A stretch of DNA of 38,873 nucleotides, taken from the IMG/VR virus record IMGVR_UViG_3300035698_011067, positions 1 through 38,873 of that record; one strand, written 5' to 3'. The position numbers and the translations under genes are program-made. This DNA is from a virus. Shown piece after piece: positions 1-7,228 of this stretch. The notes beneath the pieces were generated by a model. It ran no database searches. It worked only from the letters and a program-made list of their open reading frames with translations, and was not told where the DNA came from. The stretch's first letter is position 1. Each line of letters begins with the position of its first letter.

Positions 1-44
1 ATTACCATTTTTATCTTTCTTAATTACCATTTTTATCTTTCTTA
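1..44. repeat. 22-bp tandem duplication (two copies)
   Basis: Bases 1-22 and 23-44 are the same 22-mer; the pair recurs at 38747-38790 as part of the terminal overlap. Because 22 is not a multiple of three, the second copy shifts the reading frame of the minus-strand gene crossing it. With one copy the frame runs from the ATG at 94 (38840) into the Cys/Asn-Ser-Thr repeat protein. Confidence 0.9.
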
Positions 45-127
45 ATTTCTGCTTTTAAAACATAAATCTTTCCATTTAAATTTATTTCTTCCATTTTCAA
101 TTACCTTCATCCATAACTTCAATTTTA
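1..127. repeat. Left copy of 127-bp direct terminal repeat
   Basis: Bases 1-127 are identical to 38747-38873. An exact overlap of 127 bases is what an assembler leaves when a circular or circularly permuted molecule is opened at one k-mer, so I read it as closure of a circle and not as a biological end. Genes crossing the junction (the 24-aa fragment at 20-94, also at 38766-38840) confirm continuity. Confidence 0.93.
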
Positions 128-270
128 AATCTAACACGTTTACCTAAATATTTTTTAGGGATAGATACTTGTGGTTGAAAATAAACTGTGTTAGCTGCCA
201 ACCACCAATCTCTGAACTCATTTTCATTAATTTTCTTTCTTGACAAATAACCGTGTTTATCTACTCGCAT
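97..270 (-). CDS. Small DUF2080/AbrB-like protein, copy 1
   Basis: A 57-aa basic protein beginning MRVDKHGYLSRK and ending with IPKKYLGKRVRFKIEV. The tail resembles the pattern '[IV]PKxYxGKRVRVxxxE' of the short archaeal DUF2080 proteins often found beside transposases, which may adopt an AbrB-like DNA-binding fold; that link is from memory. It is clearly paralogous to the product of 1240-1419: both share M-[KR]-V-D-x-x-G-Y near the start and PxKYxGKR[IV]R near the end. It starts directly after the stop of the 120-aa gene and ends two bases before the next ATG, so it lies inside the early operon. Function unknown; a DNA-binding regulator is the best guess. Confidence 0.6.
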   Translation of the reverse strand: MRVDKHGYLSRKKINENEFRDWWLAANTVYFQPQVSIPKKYLGKRVRFKIEVMDEGN

Positions 271-633
271 TTATTCATAATCTCCTTTAATAGTTTCAAT
301 CCCATTTGCTTTATCTATCAATCTTAACAAAGTTTTAGCTTCTTGGATAGCCCATAAAAAATCTTCTAAAGTTGATTCACTATCTTTACTAAATCCGTGC
401 CCCCACGTTAAACATTTATTTTGAAATTTTAATAACCTGTTTTGTAAATATTTTGATAATGTATCAGGAATAAACATTTCGTATAAATGGTCACTACTTG
501 CATTAAACCACATAGGTGCTACCGAAAGTTTCGTTTCATCATATAGTTTTTTATCTGCATAATATTTTCTTTCGTGTGCTAAAAACAATCCTAAACAATA
601 ACACAATCCTTTTCCAAATTCAGATTTACCCAT
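271..633 (-). CDS. Hypothetical protein, 120 aa
   Basis: An early-operon protein with no family I recognise. It has an N-terminal aromatic and glycine-rich stretch (GKGLCYCLGLFLAHERKYY) and a predicted helical C-terminal half with acidic and leucine-rich segments. The ATG at 633 shares one base with the stop of the preceding 28-aa ORF, and its stop abuts the ATG at 270, which argues that it is genuinely translated within the operon. No signal peptide or transmembrane segment is evident. It may be a virus-specific host-interaction protein, but nothing in the sequence shows a function. Confidence 0.65.
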   Translation of the reverse strand: MGKSEFGKGLCYCLGLFLAHERKYYADKKLYDETKLSVAPMWFNASSDHLYEMFIPDTLSKYLQNRLLKFQNKCLTWGHGFSKDSESTLEDFLWAIQEAKTLLRLIDKANGIETIKGDYE

Positions 634-719
634 TAATACCCACCTTTTAATATCAGCACGTCATTTTTCATCTCAAAAACAACCATACCTTTAATTTCTG
701 ATAATCTTAGATTGTTCAT
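633..719 (-). CDS. Very small hypothetical protein, 28 aa
   Basis: A 28-aa ORF starting MNNLRLSEIKGMVVFE. Its ATG overlaps the TGA of the 73-aa gene upstream (ATGA, 4 bases), and its stop shares one base with the next ATG. This double coupling is the only evidence that it is a gene. No motif is visible; it resembles one beta-hairpin followed by a short strand. Confidence 0.4.
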   Translation of the reverse strand: MNNLRLSEIKGMVVFEMKNDVLILKGGY

Positions 720-937
720 TGTTTATTCCTCATAAAATAATGTTCACCATCAAAATCACATTCAACGATAAAATAAATAAATTTATTTGAATGATAATCC
801 AATTGAAAAACTGTATAATTGTCGGAATTATATGTACATCTACTTTTAGTCCACGTACCGTTCATTTCCATAGTTTCTTCAAATTTATAGTTTATACTTT
901 TTTCTTTTCCTGATATTTTTAATATTTCAAATTTCAT
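716..937 (-). CDS. Hypothetical protein, 73 aa
   Basis: A small early-operon protein rich in alternating polar and aromatic residues (for example FQLDYHSNKFIYFIVECDF), suggesting an all-beta fold. The start at 937 overlaps by one base the stop of the double zinc-ribbon gene upstream, and its TGA overlaps the following ATG. No export signal is seen. Family not recognised. Confidence 0.55.
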   Translation of the reverse strand: MKFEILKISGKEKSINYKFEETMEMNGTWTKSRCTYNSDNYTVFQLDYHSNKFIYFIVECDFDGEHYFMRNKQ

Positions 938-1089
938 TATCTACAATCCTCACATACTTCTTGATAATCCTCTAGCTCTGTACTGCTACCACAATGGCAT
1001 ATTCTGTTAAGTGTGCCATTACAGTTAGGACATTTCTTTTCTTTAATATTGACGTCCAAATCACAATCAAAACAGTATTTAATCGCCAT
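937..1089 (-). CDS. Double zinc-ribbon protein, 50 aa
   Basis: A 50-aa protein with four Cys pairs: C6-x2-C9, C20-x2-C23, C31-x-C33 and C46-x2-C49. The first two pairs form a rubredoxin-like zinc ribbon and the last two a second, shorter metal site. Such stand-alone double zinc ribbons are common in archaea and their viruses as nucleic-acid or protein-binding modules; the partner cannot be told here. It is tightly coupled, one base after the upstream gene's stop and overlapping the downstream ATG by one base. Confidence 0.65.
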   Translation of the reverse strand: MAIKYCFDCDLDVNIKEKKCPNCNGTLNRICHCGSSTELEDYQEVCEDCR

Positions 1090-1090
1090 T

Positions 1091-1243
1091 TTATTTTAAC
1101 CTGGTATTCAAAACTTCTTTCATTTCTTTGATCTCGTTTCTGATGTCAATTAACACTTCTAAAAATAAACTGTTTTTAACAAACTCCTTATCTTCACCAT
1201 GATAATTGTGTAATAAATTTAACATAATTTTTTTACTTCTCAT
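1091..1243 (-). CDS. Hypothetical helical protein, 50 aa
   Basis: A 50-aa ORF starting MRSKKIMLNLLHNY and continuing with a charged amphipathic helix (IDIRNEIKEMKEVLNTRL) that could form a short coiled coil. Its ATG overlaps the TGA of the DUF2080-like gene upstream (ATGA) and its stop lies one base before the zinc-ribbon ATG, supporting translation within the operon. No known family. Confidence 0.5.
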   Translation of the reverse strand: MRSKKIMLNLLHNYHGEDKEFVKNSLFLEVLIDIRNEIKEMKEVLNTRLK

Positions 1244-1419
1244 TCTTTCAAATCCTCCACAATTTCAACCTTTAACCTGATACGTTTACCGTGATATTTC
1301 TCTGGTAATAATAAAAATTTTTGTACTGATACTAATGGTTTACCTAAAAACCACGAAACATATTTGGCAGGTTTAAAACTTATCTTTCTGCAAACATATC
1401 CGTTATTATCAACTTTCAT
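1240..1419 (-). CDS. Small DUF2080/AbrB-like protein, copy 2
   Basis: A 59-aa basic protein, MKVDNNGYVCRK at the start and LPEKYHGKRIRLKVEI near the end. It is paralogous to 97-270, sharing the two conserved blocks with a divergent middle. The C-terminal pattern is that of the archaeal DUF2080 group, possibly an AbrB-like fold; the family link is from memory and untested. A short SD-like GGGG lies just upstream of the ATG. The duplication within one operon suggests dosage or partner divergence of a small DNA-binding protein. Confidence 0.55.
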   Translation of the reverse strand: MKVDNNGYVCRKISFKPAKYVSWFLGKPLVSVQKFLLLPEKYHGKRIRLKVEIVEDLKE

Positions 1420-1441
1420 AATTCCCCTTTTTTAATAATCA

Positions 1442-1570
1442 TTATAACTCCTCTGGGATATTTTCAACTTCCCTATCTTCGTTCAGATCATATATTTCGT
1501 TACTGCAATATGGACAATAATCATTTTCATCATCAATAGTTAGTTCACAATTTTTACAATACTTAGGCAT
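1442..1570 (-). CDS. Zinc-ribbon protein, 42 aa
   Basis: A 42-aa protein with C5-x2-C8 and C19-x2-C22 (YCKNCELT and YCPYCSNE), a classic minimal zinc ribbon, followed by an acidic tail. The ATG lies inside the end of the upstream 57-aa gene (overlap of 8 bases in another frame), which implies coupled translation. Function not assignable beyond metal binding. Confidence 0.6.
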   Translation of the reverse strand: MPKYCKNCELTIDDENDYCPYCSNEIYDLNEDREVENIPEEL

Positions 1571-1736
1571 TGTCAATGTTTATCTGTTCATTAGCCAGTT
1601 TCCTACACATAGTTTGTAATTCTCTAACTTTCTGGACAGGTTCTTCACCATCTTCCAAATCTGCACTTAACGATACAGAATATGTTTGATAATTTTTACT
1701 CTTTTTAGCTTCTGCATAAATTGTTTTTATTTTCAT
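1563..1736 (-). CDS. Hypothetical protein, 57 aa, first gene of second early operon
   Basis: A 57-aa protein starting MKIKTIYAEAKKSKNYQTYS and ending with a helix (EEPVQKVRELQTMCRKLANE). This resembles small archaeal/viral proteins with a beta-hairpin and helix that begin 'KIxTIYAxxKKSxNYQTYxVSL'. No function is known to me. It is the first gene after the TATA-containing gap at 1737-1802, so it probably opens a separate transcript that runs leftwards through the contig junction. Confidence 0.6.
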   Translation of the reverse strand: MKIKTIYAEAKKSKNYQTYSVSLSADLEDGEEPVQKVRELQTMCRKLANEQINIDNA

Positions 1737-1754
1737 TTTTTACATACCCCAATA

Positions 1755-1800
1755 TGATAATATTATGATATTTAACTGATATATAAATATTGTGTATATA
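1755..1800 (-). promoter_or_regulatory. Archaeal-type promoter for the small-gene operon
   Basis: On the minus strand a TATA box (ATATTTATATAT, around 1779-1790) lies about 45 nt before the ATG at 1736, so transcription would start near 1755. The gap after the ERCC4 nuclease gene is very AT-rich and otherwise empty. Positions are inferred from the consensus, not measured. Confidence 0.5.
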
Positions 1801-1802
1801 TG

Positions 1803-2246
1803 TTATATATTCGGATTACCATTCTTTCTAACAAACCCGTTAAACAATTCCTTAATCAGCCGCTTAGATTCTGCTCGATTTTGTGTAAAGAAAAATGGTA
1901 TTTTATGTTTCAAATGTAATGTTACTAATATAGAGAATATAACATACCCTTTCATTTTGGTTTTGTAAGAATAATTAAACTTTTTTAACATACAATCGGT
2001 AATGGTTCCCTCAATAATTATTGCAAAATAATCTAAACTTTTAGATCTTTCAATTTCACGATTGAACCGAGCGTGACCAGACGAAAGTGTGGAAAATAAA
2101 TCTCCCATTCCCTTCCGTTCAATAGAAATTCTGTCCTGGTACCCGTTAATTGAATAATCCCCAACATCTAATTTTTCAATAATTGACTTATTGAACAATC
2201 CAAGTTTTTCCCTGCTATCCTGTACTATAGTATAGTCAACTTTCAC
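1803..2246 (-). CDS. ERCC4/XPF-type structure-specific nuclease
   Basis: A 147-aa stand-alone nuclease domain of the XPF/Hef/ERCC4 superfamily. The catalytic signature is present: D-x-R early (VQDSREK), then VGDYSI, then IERKGMGDLF, i.e. GD...ERKxxxD. The family cuts branched or flapped DNA. In archaea it is fused to a helicase (Hef) or works with PCNA; here only the nuclease is present, with no helicase and no obvious HhH2 dimerisation domain. It is the last gene of the replication operon and probably resolves replication or recombination intermediates of the viral genome. The start is GTG at 2246, preceded at about 5 nt by a GAGGTG ribosome binding site; no ATG fits. Confidence 0.88.
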   Translation of the reverse strand: MKVDYTIVQDSREKLGLFNKSIIEKLDVGDYSINGYQDRISIERKGMGDLFSTLSSGHARFNREIERSKSLDYFAIIIEGTITDCMLKKFNYSYKTKMKGYVIFSILVTLHLKHKIPFFFTQNRAESKRLIKELFNGFVRKNGNPNI

Positions 2247-2278
2247 TTAAACACCTCATCACACACTCTCTCTTATTG

Positions 2279-2306
2279 TAAAAAAATAAAAAAGTGTTTT
2301 CACACC
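2279..2306 (-). terminator. Short hairpin plus T-rich tract after the 2300-2779 gene
   Basis: On the minus strand the end of the gene reads GTGT-GAAA-ACAC followed by two T runs (six and seven T). Poly-T alone can terminate archaeal RNA polymerase. It may attenuate rather than end transcription, since the ERCC4 gene follows within 35 bases. Confidence 0.45.
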
Positions 2307-2779
2307 CAATCGTTAGTTTTACGGTCCAAACTTCTAAACTTACCGTCAATTTTCACATAAACTTTCCAAGCATCTTCGCGATGTTCTTCTAACATACCGT
2401 TAAACTGATGGTCGATTTTTATATTTAGTTCAGAAAATGTTTTGTTGTTTAGTTTTACAGCAATAGCTTGTAATTGTCCCCAAACTCCCCAAGTGTTTAT
2501 CCAATAAGTTGCACCGTCAGTTGTATGTAACTTAATACCATAATCTACTTTATTCAAAGCGTTACTTGCTGTTTTTTTCTTACCGTTTTTTTCAAAAGTA
2601 AATTCCAACTCGTTTTTATCAGTGATTTTTTTAAATCCTTTTATGGTAAATTCTACCTGTTCACCCACCTTTGGCGATTTTATAAACATTGTTTTAAAAT
2701 CTTCCAGTGAATCAAACTCACTAACATTTTCAAATTCTTCATTATTTTCCATTTTTTTATCTCCAGCTTTAATTCCCAT
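2300..2779 (-). CDS. Replication-operon protein of unknown function (possible OB-fold/ssDNA binding)
   Basis: A 159-aa protein, or 150 aa if translation starts at the Met at 2752, which has a better-placed SD (GGAG, 6 nt upstream) than the ATG at 2779. An acidic N-terminus (MENNEEFENVSEFDSLEDF) is followed by a beta-rich body with lysines and aromatics: VEFTIKGFKKI, YWINTWGVWGQLQ and WKVYVKIDGKF. Position between the polymerase and the ERCC4 nuclease, and the basic, aromatic beta strands, make a single-stranded-DNA-binding protein plausible. No diagnostic motif is seen, so this is inference from context. Confidence 0.6.
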   Translation of the reverse strand: MGIKAGDKKMENNEEFENVSEFDSLEDFKTMFIKSPKVGEQVEFTIKGFKKITDKNELEFTFEKNGKKKTASNALNKVDYGIKLHTTDGATYWINTWGVWGQLQAIAVKLNNKTFSELNIKIDHQFNGMLEEHREDAWKVYVKIDGKFRSLDRKTNDWV

Positions 2780-2835
2780 TTAGGGTTTACTTGCCTATTA
2801 TACGTCATGTATAAAACGTGATTGTTTTTAATAAT

Positions 2836-2949
2836 TTATATGATGTAATAATCATTAATTGTTGTCTGTTTTTCATCCTCTATTCTTTTACGTTTCCTCT
2901 CGTTCATTTTAATTTCACGTAAAACCCACAATTCTAATTTTTCTCGCAT
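2836..2949 (-). CDS. 37-aa PIP-box peptide encoded directly behind PolB
   Basis: A 37-aa ORF whose ATG lies one base after the PolB stop (TAA-A-ATG), in the +1 frame relative to PolB. It forms a highly charged helix (REIKMNERKRKRIEDE) ending in QTTINDYYII. Residues Q-T-T-I-N-D-Y-Y match the PCNA-interacting peptide consensus Q-x-x-[ILM]-x-x-[FYW]-[FYW]. Archaeal family B polymerases usually carry this motif at their own C-terminus; this PolB does not. The peptide may be a separate clamp-binding subunit made by reinitiation, or a tail added to PolB by a +1 frameshift at the stop. The motif is seen; PCNA binding is inferred. The ORF is too short to be certain. Confidence 0.65.
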   Translation of the reverse strand: MREKLELWVLREIKMNERKRKRIEDEKQTTINDYYII

Positions 2950-2950
2950 T

Positions 2951-4741
2951 TTAAATTCTCAGGAACGGTTTAAGATGTGACATTATTTTGCTTATATCTA
3001 TATGTTTCATTGTAAGATTATTATTTTTAAACTCGTCAAATGTACAACGTCTAACTCCTGGTCTTTTTCTAGTACTTTTTTGTTTACCAATACCCACACC
3101 AGCTAAATTAGGAATTAAATGATGTCTACCAGCTCCATATCTTTGTGAAATTTGGCGATGTAAACTTGTTTTAGATTTATAAGTTTCAAGTTCATTAGCT
3201 TTATACTCAACAGAACATAAAGACATATCTTGTTCAATACGTTTTAATAGTTCGTTGTTAAGTTCTTCAGCTGTGAAATTTACGTCCAGTTCTTTTATCA
3301 TTTTTGGTTTAATATATTCTTCAAAAACGTTCCATACAACCTGCGGCGTATTAGTGTCCAGTAATGTCGATTTGAATTTAACTCTATCATCATTAGTTAT
3401 GTATAAATAACAGTTCTTAGTTACAAACCATATCATTTTTATTTCTTCTTCAACATCCATTTTGAAAGTTTCTAAAGGAAACGGTAAATGAGATTTAAAC
3501 TCTTCAATACATTCGTTGACGCATTTCATTAAAAACTTTTTACCTAACCGTTTAGGTATGTTATCGGGGATTTTAACATAGATTGAATCAGTAAAACCAT
3601 AAATAGGAATGAACCCTTCAATATCTAATCGTTTGGCCATTTTCTTGATCCAGGTACGAACAATAGCTGTGGCATCATGTGCAGCTTCATAATCGTAAAG
3701 ATTTTTAAAAATAGGACTACCTGTGGCACCATACCCGCTGTTCATTAACAACTTATAAGATAAATTCTTAGGTTTATCGCCGATCTTTTTAGCTATACTT
3801 CTTTCATTATACAATTTCTGGATAAACAACTCCTGTTTACACATTTTACGTTTATCATATTTTCCAAGAATAGTATAATAATTGTCGCCAGACCATAAAT
3901 GTTTATCGTTCAGTTCGTCATTTTTATTTCTGGCATGTAAGTTTCCCTGCATCATAGCGTGAGGATAAGCTGAAGCTAAATCAATTTCAATTATGTTGCC
4001 GGTTACTAGTTCCTGTCTGTTTATTATATGATGACCACCAGGATAACTTTTATGTTCAGTTTTTTCAGCATATTCTTCTTTAAACCCACACTGTTCAGCG
4101 AAACAAGAATAAACAATCGATGACATTGTAGATTTTATGTACTTGAAATTGTTTTGGTTTTTCTCAGACATAAATTGGCGGATAGGTAAAAACTGGGTAA
4201 CATACCATTCAAAAAGTTTCTTTGTTAATGCTATGTCTTGTTTTAGATATTTCTTTATTTCTATAATTTCATTTTCTGTCCATTGAACTTTTTTAAATAT
4301 GTTATAATCAATGTCGCCTTTCGTGCCATTATTGTCAAGACCTAATTTTTCTATAATATTTTTTAAAGTAAAACTTTTAAGTTTTATACCCATACTACTA
4401 AGTTTATTTTTATTATTTTTACCAAAATGGTTTTTGTTTTTTGACGCTGATATTTCTAACAAATCCACAATAACTTTATACTTATACATATCAAAATCTT
4501 TGTAATGGTTTTCTAAAAATTTGTTATCAAACTCCCTATTATTAAACCCTATATGGATTTTATGTTTTTCAATCAGTTTTTTTATTTTTGATTGTTGATC
4601 TTTAAAATCAAGTAAGTAAAGTTTATTGTATAAATAACTGTAAGCTCCAAACCAAACAATTTCATCTTTTTCTGGGTCCAGTCCAGTAGTTTCCAAATCG
4701 TAAACGAGTGCTGGAATGTTTTCAAGTATATCGATTGCCAT
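2951..4741 (-). CDS. polB: Family B DNA polymerase with 3'-5' exonuclease
   Basis: A 596-aa replicative polymerase, shorter than cellular archaeal PolB (about 780 aa). Exonuclease motifs: Exo I YDLETTG (D15, E17), Exo II FNNREFD (N67/N68, D72), Exo III YLKQD (Y165, D169). The YxGG-type linker is SYPGG near 232-236. Polymerase motif A is DLASAYP (D254), motif B KLLMNSGYG (K330 to G338), motif C IYGFTDS (D385). The first Asp of the usual YGDTDS is replaced by Phe383; the catalytic second Asp is kept. No terminal-protein (TPR1/2) insertions are obvious, so priming is probably by the neighbouring primase-helicase. The gene follows the helicase stop by one base and precedes the PIP-box peptide. 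Confidence 0.93.
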   Translation of the reverse strand: MAIDILENIPALVYDLETTGLDPEKDEIVWFGAYSYLYNKLYLLDFKDQQSKIKKLIEKHKIHIGFNNREFDNKFLENHYKDFDMYKYKVIVDLLEISASKNKNHFGKNNKNKLSSMGIKLKSFTLKNIIEKLGLDNNGTKGDIDYNIFKKVQWTENEIIEIKKYLKQDIALTKKLFEWYVTQFLPIRQFMSEKNQNNFKYIKSTMSSIVYSCFAEQCGFKEEYAEKTEHKSYPGGHHIINRQELVTGNIIEIDLASAYPHAMMQGNLHARNKNDELNDKHLWSGDNYYTILGKYDKRKMCKQELFIQKLYNERSIAKKIGDKPKNLSYKLLMNSGYGATGSPIFKNLYDYEAAHDATAIVRTWIKKMAKRLDIEGFIPIYGFTDSIYVKIPDNIPKRLGKKFLMKCVNECIEEFKSHLPFPLETFKMDVEEEIKMIWFVTKNCYLYITNDDRVKFKSTLLDTNTPQVVWNVFEEYIKPKMIKELDVNFTAEELNNELLKRIEQDMSLCSVEYKANELETYKSKTSLHRQISQRYGAGRHHLIPNLAGVGIGKQKSTRKRPGVRRCTFDEFKNNNLTMKHIDISKIMSHLKPFLRI

Positions 4742-4742
4742 T

Positions 4743-6851
4743 TTATACCTCTGTTATAGTATCATCATCGTTGATTTTAACTTTCCCGTTATTAATTAGA
4801 TTATTCAAATGTCCAAGAAACCCATTTTTCATTATGTTAAGGAAAAAATCGTGATGTTTTCCAGAATTTTCTTTTATCAAATTGTAAACTTCTTCTTCAG
4901 TACATTCGTGCTTTATATTGTCACATTGTGGGTCTTCATAATATTGTAATTCTCTTTCAGATTTTTCAATAACAACTTCGACTTTTTTCGGTGTTTCCAA
5001 TTTGATTACATTTAACGGTCTGTTAAGCGTAATTGTTTTTGAAAACATATATTTTCTTCTTGACGCTCTTCTATTATTATCACTTTTCAAAATAATTCCA
5101 CTAAGTTCTCTGTCAACATATTTGTTTAACATTATTGAAAACTTAATTTTATCTTTATTTTCGTTAAAGTTTAAATAGCCAAACAGTTGTTCGTTTTCAA
5201 TAATTTCATAAAGTTCTTTTTTTGATAATAACTCTTCAGGCTCTTCATCATAACAACATTCGAAAAATTCTTTCATATCATCAGTTTGAGTATCAATACC
5301 CATCACTGATTTGTCGGTAACACAAGGGTTCAAGTATCCAGCAGATTCCATTATACCACCGCAAATGTTCGCCCAATCAGGGAAAGATGTAAACGGTACA
5401 CTTCCTTTAGGTCGCCCTTTCTTATCCCATTCTCTAACAAGTGTATATAGTGCAGATATTATCAATGACCGATTATCTTTCACCCATTTATGAAGATCAG
5501 GATTTTTAAAAACTCTTTCGTTAGCTTTTTCTTCCACTAAATGTAACCTGACTATTCTCGCCCTGTTAATCATGTCGGGTGTGAGTTGTAACCCTAAATT
5601 GCCGCTCATTGAAAAGTCCATTTCGTTAGGTAATTGTATAGATTCACTTCTACCCAAAATCCTGTCGTTATAATGTTCGGCTGTTGTTATACCTTCAAAT
5701 ATGGCATTGTTAAATTTACCTTTATTATTAGCTGAATGGAACCTTTTACGACCTTGCATAATACAAGACAAAATTTTCTTTCTTAACTCCTCGTTTGAAT
5801 TGGAATTTTTTGAACCTGTAGAAATTGCAGGTTCTTCAACATTCACTCCCTCATACGTTATACCAGTGATTCCCGCCATGTGATCTTTCCCAGCCCGTTC
5901 TCTGTTAGCTTCATATATAAAAACTGGCGTTCTTGTGGAAAATGTGTTATACAACCCTCTACAGAACGGTGTTAATAATCCTGCTATGGCAAAATGTTTG
6001 TGTATTTCTTCTTTAAACGGATATTCTTGATAAATATTTTTTATAATTGTTTTTGCGTCAGACAATTTCATTTCTGTGTTAATGTACGGTACGTTTGACG
6101 GTGTCCAAGAATTAAACCGTTTATCATAACCCAGTTTCGGGAATGTTAATTTGTCATTATATATTATAGGTAGTTGTACTGGGAATATCCTGGAAAGTAC
6201 TGGTAATTGATATTTAAATTGATCACTGGCCAACGTTGCAGTTGAACATGGTATTGTCATAGATTTAACAACAGTTTCACCTTTTGCATTAAAAGAGTAT
6301 GGTCTAATCAGGTTTTCTGCAAATGTTATAAATTCAGCAGGTTTAATGTTAATAAAACCAGTTTCTATACGTTTACCGTTAATTAATATTTTGCCGATCT
6401 TAACGATGTCTTGAGATTCGGGCCTGATAAACAAAACATTCCTTGTTTTGTATATTTGGCCGAGCTCATTACAAAATTCAGAAACCATTCTGTATGATCC
6501 AGGTAATTGTATTTGAGTTTTAATGTTTAATTGGTTGACAATTTCGTTATATTTATCAATTCCATAAACGTCTTTAAATGTTTCTAAGGATTCGGAAAAC
6601 AGTTCACCAGCCAAAACTTTCTTTTTCTCACCCTTTTCACGCCCATCGCTGCAAGATATTATGCCCTGTTGAAGAGCGTGTATTTCTAGAAGTCTAAAAC
6701 TTTTTTTACTTTTATGACAGTAGCCAGTATTATTATCAGTAAATAACATAAAACATCTATCGCTGTTATCACAGCTGGGACAAAAAGTTCTATAATTGTT
6801 GCCATTTGATTGTAAAACATCTTTTTTAAACAAGTCTATCACATTGATCAT
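4743..6851 (-). CDS. Zinc-finger AAA+/SF3-like primase-helicase
   Basis: A 702-aa replication protein. The N-terminus has a CHC2-like zinc site (C24-x2-C27 ... C45-H46, FCPSC and YCHKS), as in primases that read template DNA. The ATPase half has a Walker A variant around 315-323 (NRERAGKDH) and a long region with acidic and arginine motifs consistent with AAA+/D5-type viral helicases (MINRARIVRLHL near 435-446). The AGKD form of Walker A occurs in phage and archaeal virus helicases. The catalytic primase core between residues 50 and 260 is not recognisable to me, so primase activity is inferred from the zinc finger. It starts 4 bases after the Sm-like gene and is coupled to PolB (TAAAATG), forming the replisome operon. 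Confidence 0.8.
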   Translation of the reverse strand: MINVIDLFKKDVLQSNGNNYRTFCPSCDNSDRCFMLFTDNNTGYCHKSKKSFRLLEIHALQQGIISCSDGREKGEKKKVLAGELFSESLETFKDVYGIDKYNEIVNQLNIKTQIQLPGSYRMVSEFCNELGQIYKTRNVLFIRPESQDIVKIGKILINGKRIETGFINIKPAEFITFAENLIRPYSFNAKGETVVKSMTIPCSTATLASDQFKYQLPVLSRIFPVQLPIIYNDKLTFPKLGYDKRFNSWTPSNVPYINTEMKLSDAKTIIKNIYQEYPFKEEIHKHFAIAGLLTPFCRGLYNTFSTRTPVFIYEANRERAGKDHMAGITGITYEGVNVEEPAISTGSKNSNSNEELRKKILSCIMQGRKRFHSANNKGKFNNAIFEGITTAEHYNDRILGRSESIQLPNEMDFSMSGNLGLQLTPDMINRARIVRLHLVEEKANERVFKNPDLHKWVKDNRSLIISALYTLVREWDKKGRPKGSVPFTSFPDWANICGGIMESAGYLNPCVTDKSVMGIDTQTDDMKEFFECCYDEEPEELLSKKELYEIIENEQLFGYLNFNENKDKIKFSIMLNKYVDRELSGIILKSDNNRRASRRKYMFSKTITLNRPLNVIKLETPKKVEVVIEKSERELQYYEDPQCDNIKHECTEEEVYNLIKENSGKHHDFFLNIMKNGFLGHLNNLINNGKVKINDDDTITEV

Positions 6852-6855
6852 TCTA

Positions 6856-7101
6856 TTAATCCTCTTTTAATACTGTGATTGTTATTATCTTACTTTTTTG
6901 TATTGCTACCTCCGCATTAAATTTATCTGTAATTAATACAAAATTTTTGTCAACGTTTTTTATGAAACCTGTATATCCAATACCACCTTCTAATATTATT
7001 TTTACATTATCACATTGCAACTCATCAAGAATTTCGTTAAAGGTAGTATTTAAAGCAATTCGATTGATCTCTTCATAATCTATTTTTTCATTCATTTTCA
7101 T
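6856..7101 (-). CDS. Sm/LSm-like small protein
   Basis: An 81-aa protein with an N-terminal helix (EEINRIALNTTFNEILDEL) followed by a run of short strands: VKIILEGGIGYTGFIKNV, DKNFVLITDK, and IITITVL. The order of a strand with 'xxLxxGxxxxGxxxxxDxxxxL' and a final 'IxxIxV' strand matches the Sm1/Sm2 pattern of LSm/Hfq proteins, which bind RNA as rings. This is an assignment by pattern only. It is the first gene of the leftward replication operon. Two starts are possible: ATG 7101, with GAGGTG only 2 nt away, or ATG 7095, with GAGGTG at a better 8-nt spacing; I prefer 7095. Confidence 0.6.
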   Translation of the reverse strand: MKMNEKIDYEEINRIALNTTFNEILDELQCDNVKIILEGGIGYTGFIKNVDKNFVLITDKFNAEVAIQKSKIITITVLKED

Positions 7102-7140
7102 AACACCTCATTTTCGTTATAATCTAATGAAATACCCAGC

Positions 7141-7159
7141 ATATTTAAATATTTCTAAA
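7141..7159 (-). promoter_or_regulatory. TATA/BRE promoter of the leftward replication operon
   Basis: On the minus strand TTTAGAAATATTTAAATAT holds a purine-rich BRE-like GAAA followed by the perfect TATA-type TATTTAAATA. Expected start near 7122, giving a short leader with GAGGTG before the Sm-like gene. It matches the promoter on the opposite side of the intergenic region (7675-7695). Confidence 0.6.
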
Positions 7160-7228
7160 GTGTAATAATGATGATAATTGTGTAATAATCTTGCTGTAAC
7201 TGATAAGTAATAACCGCAATAATTTGGT

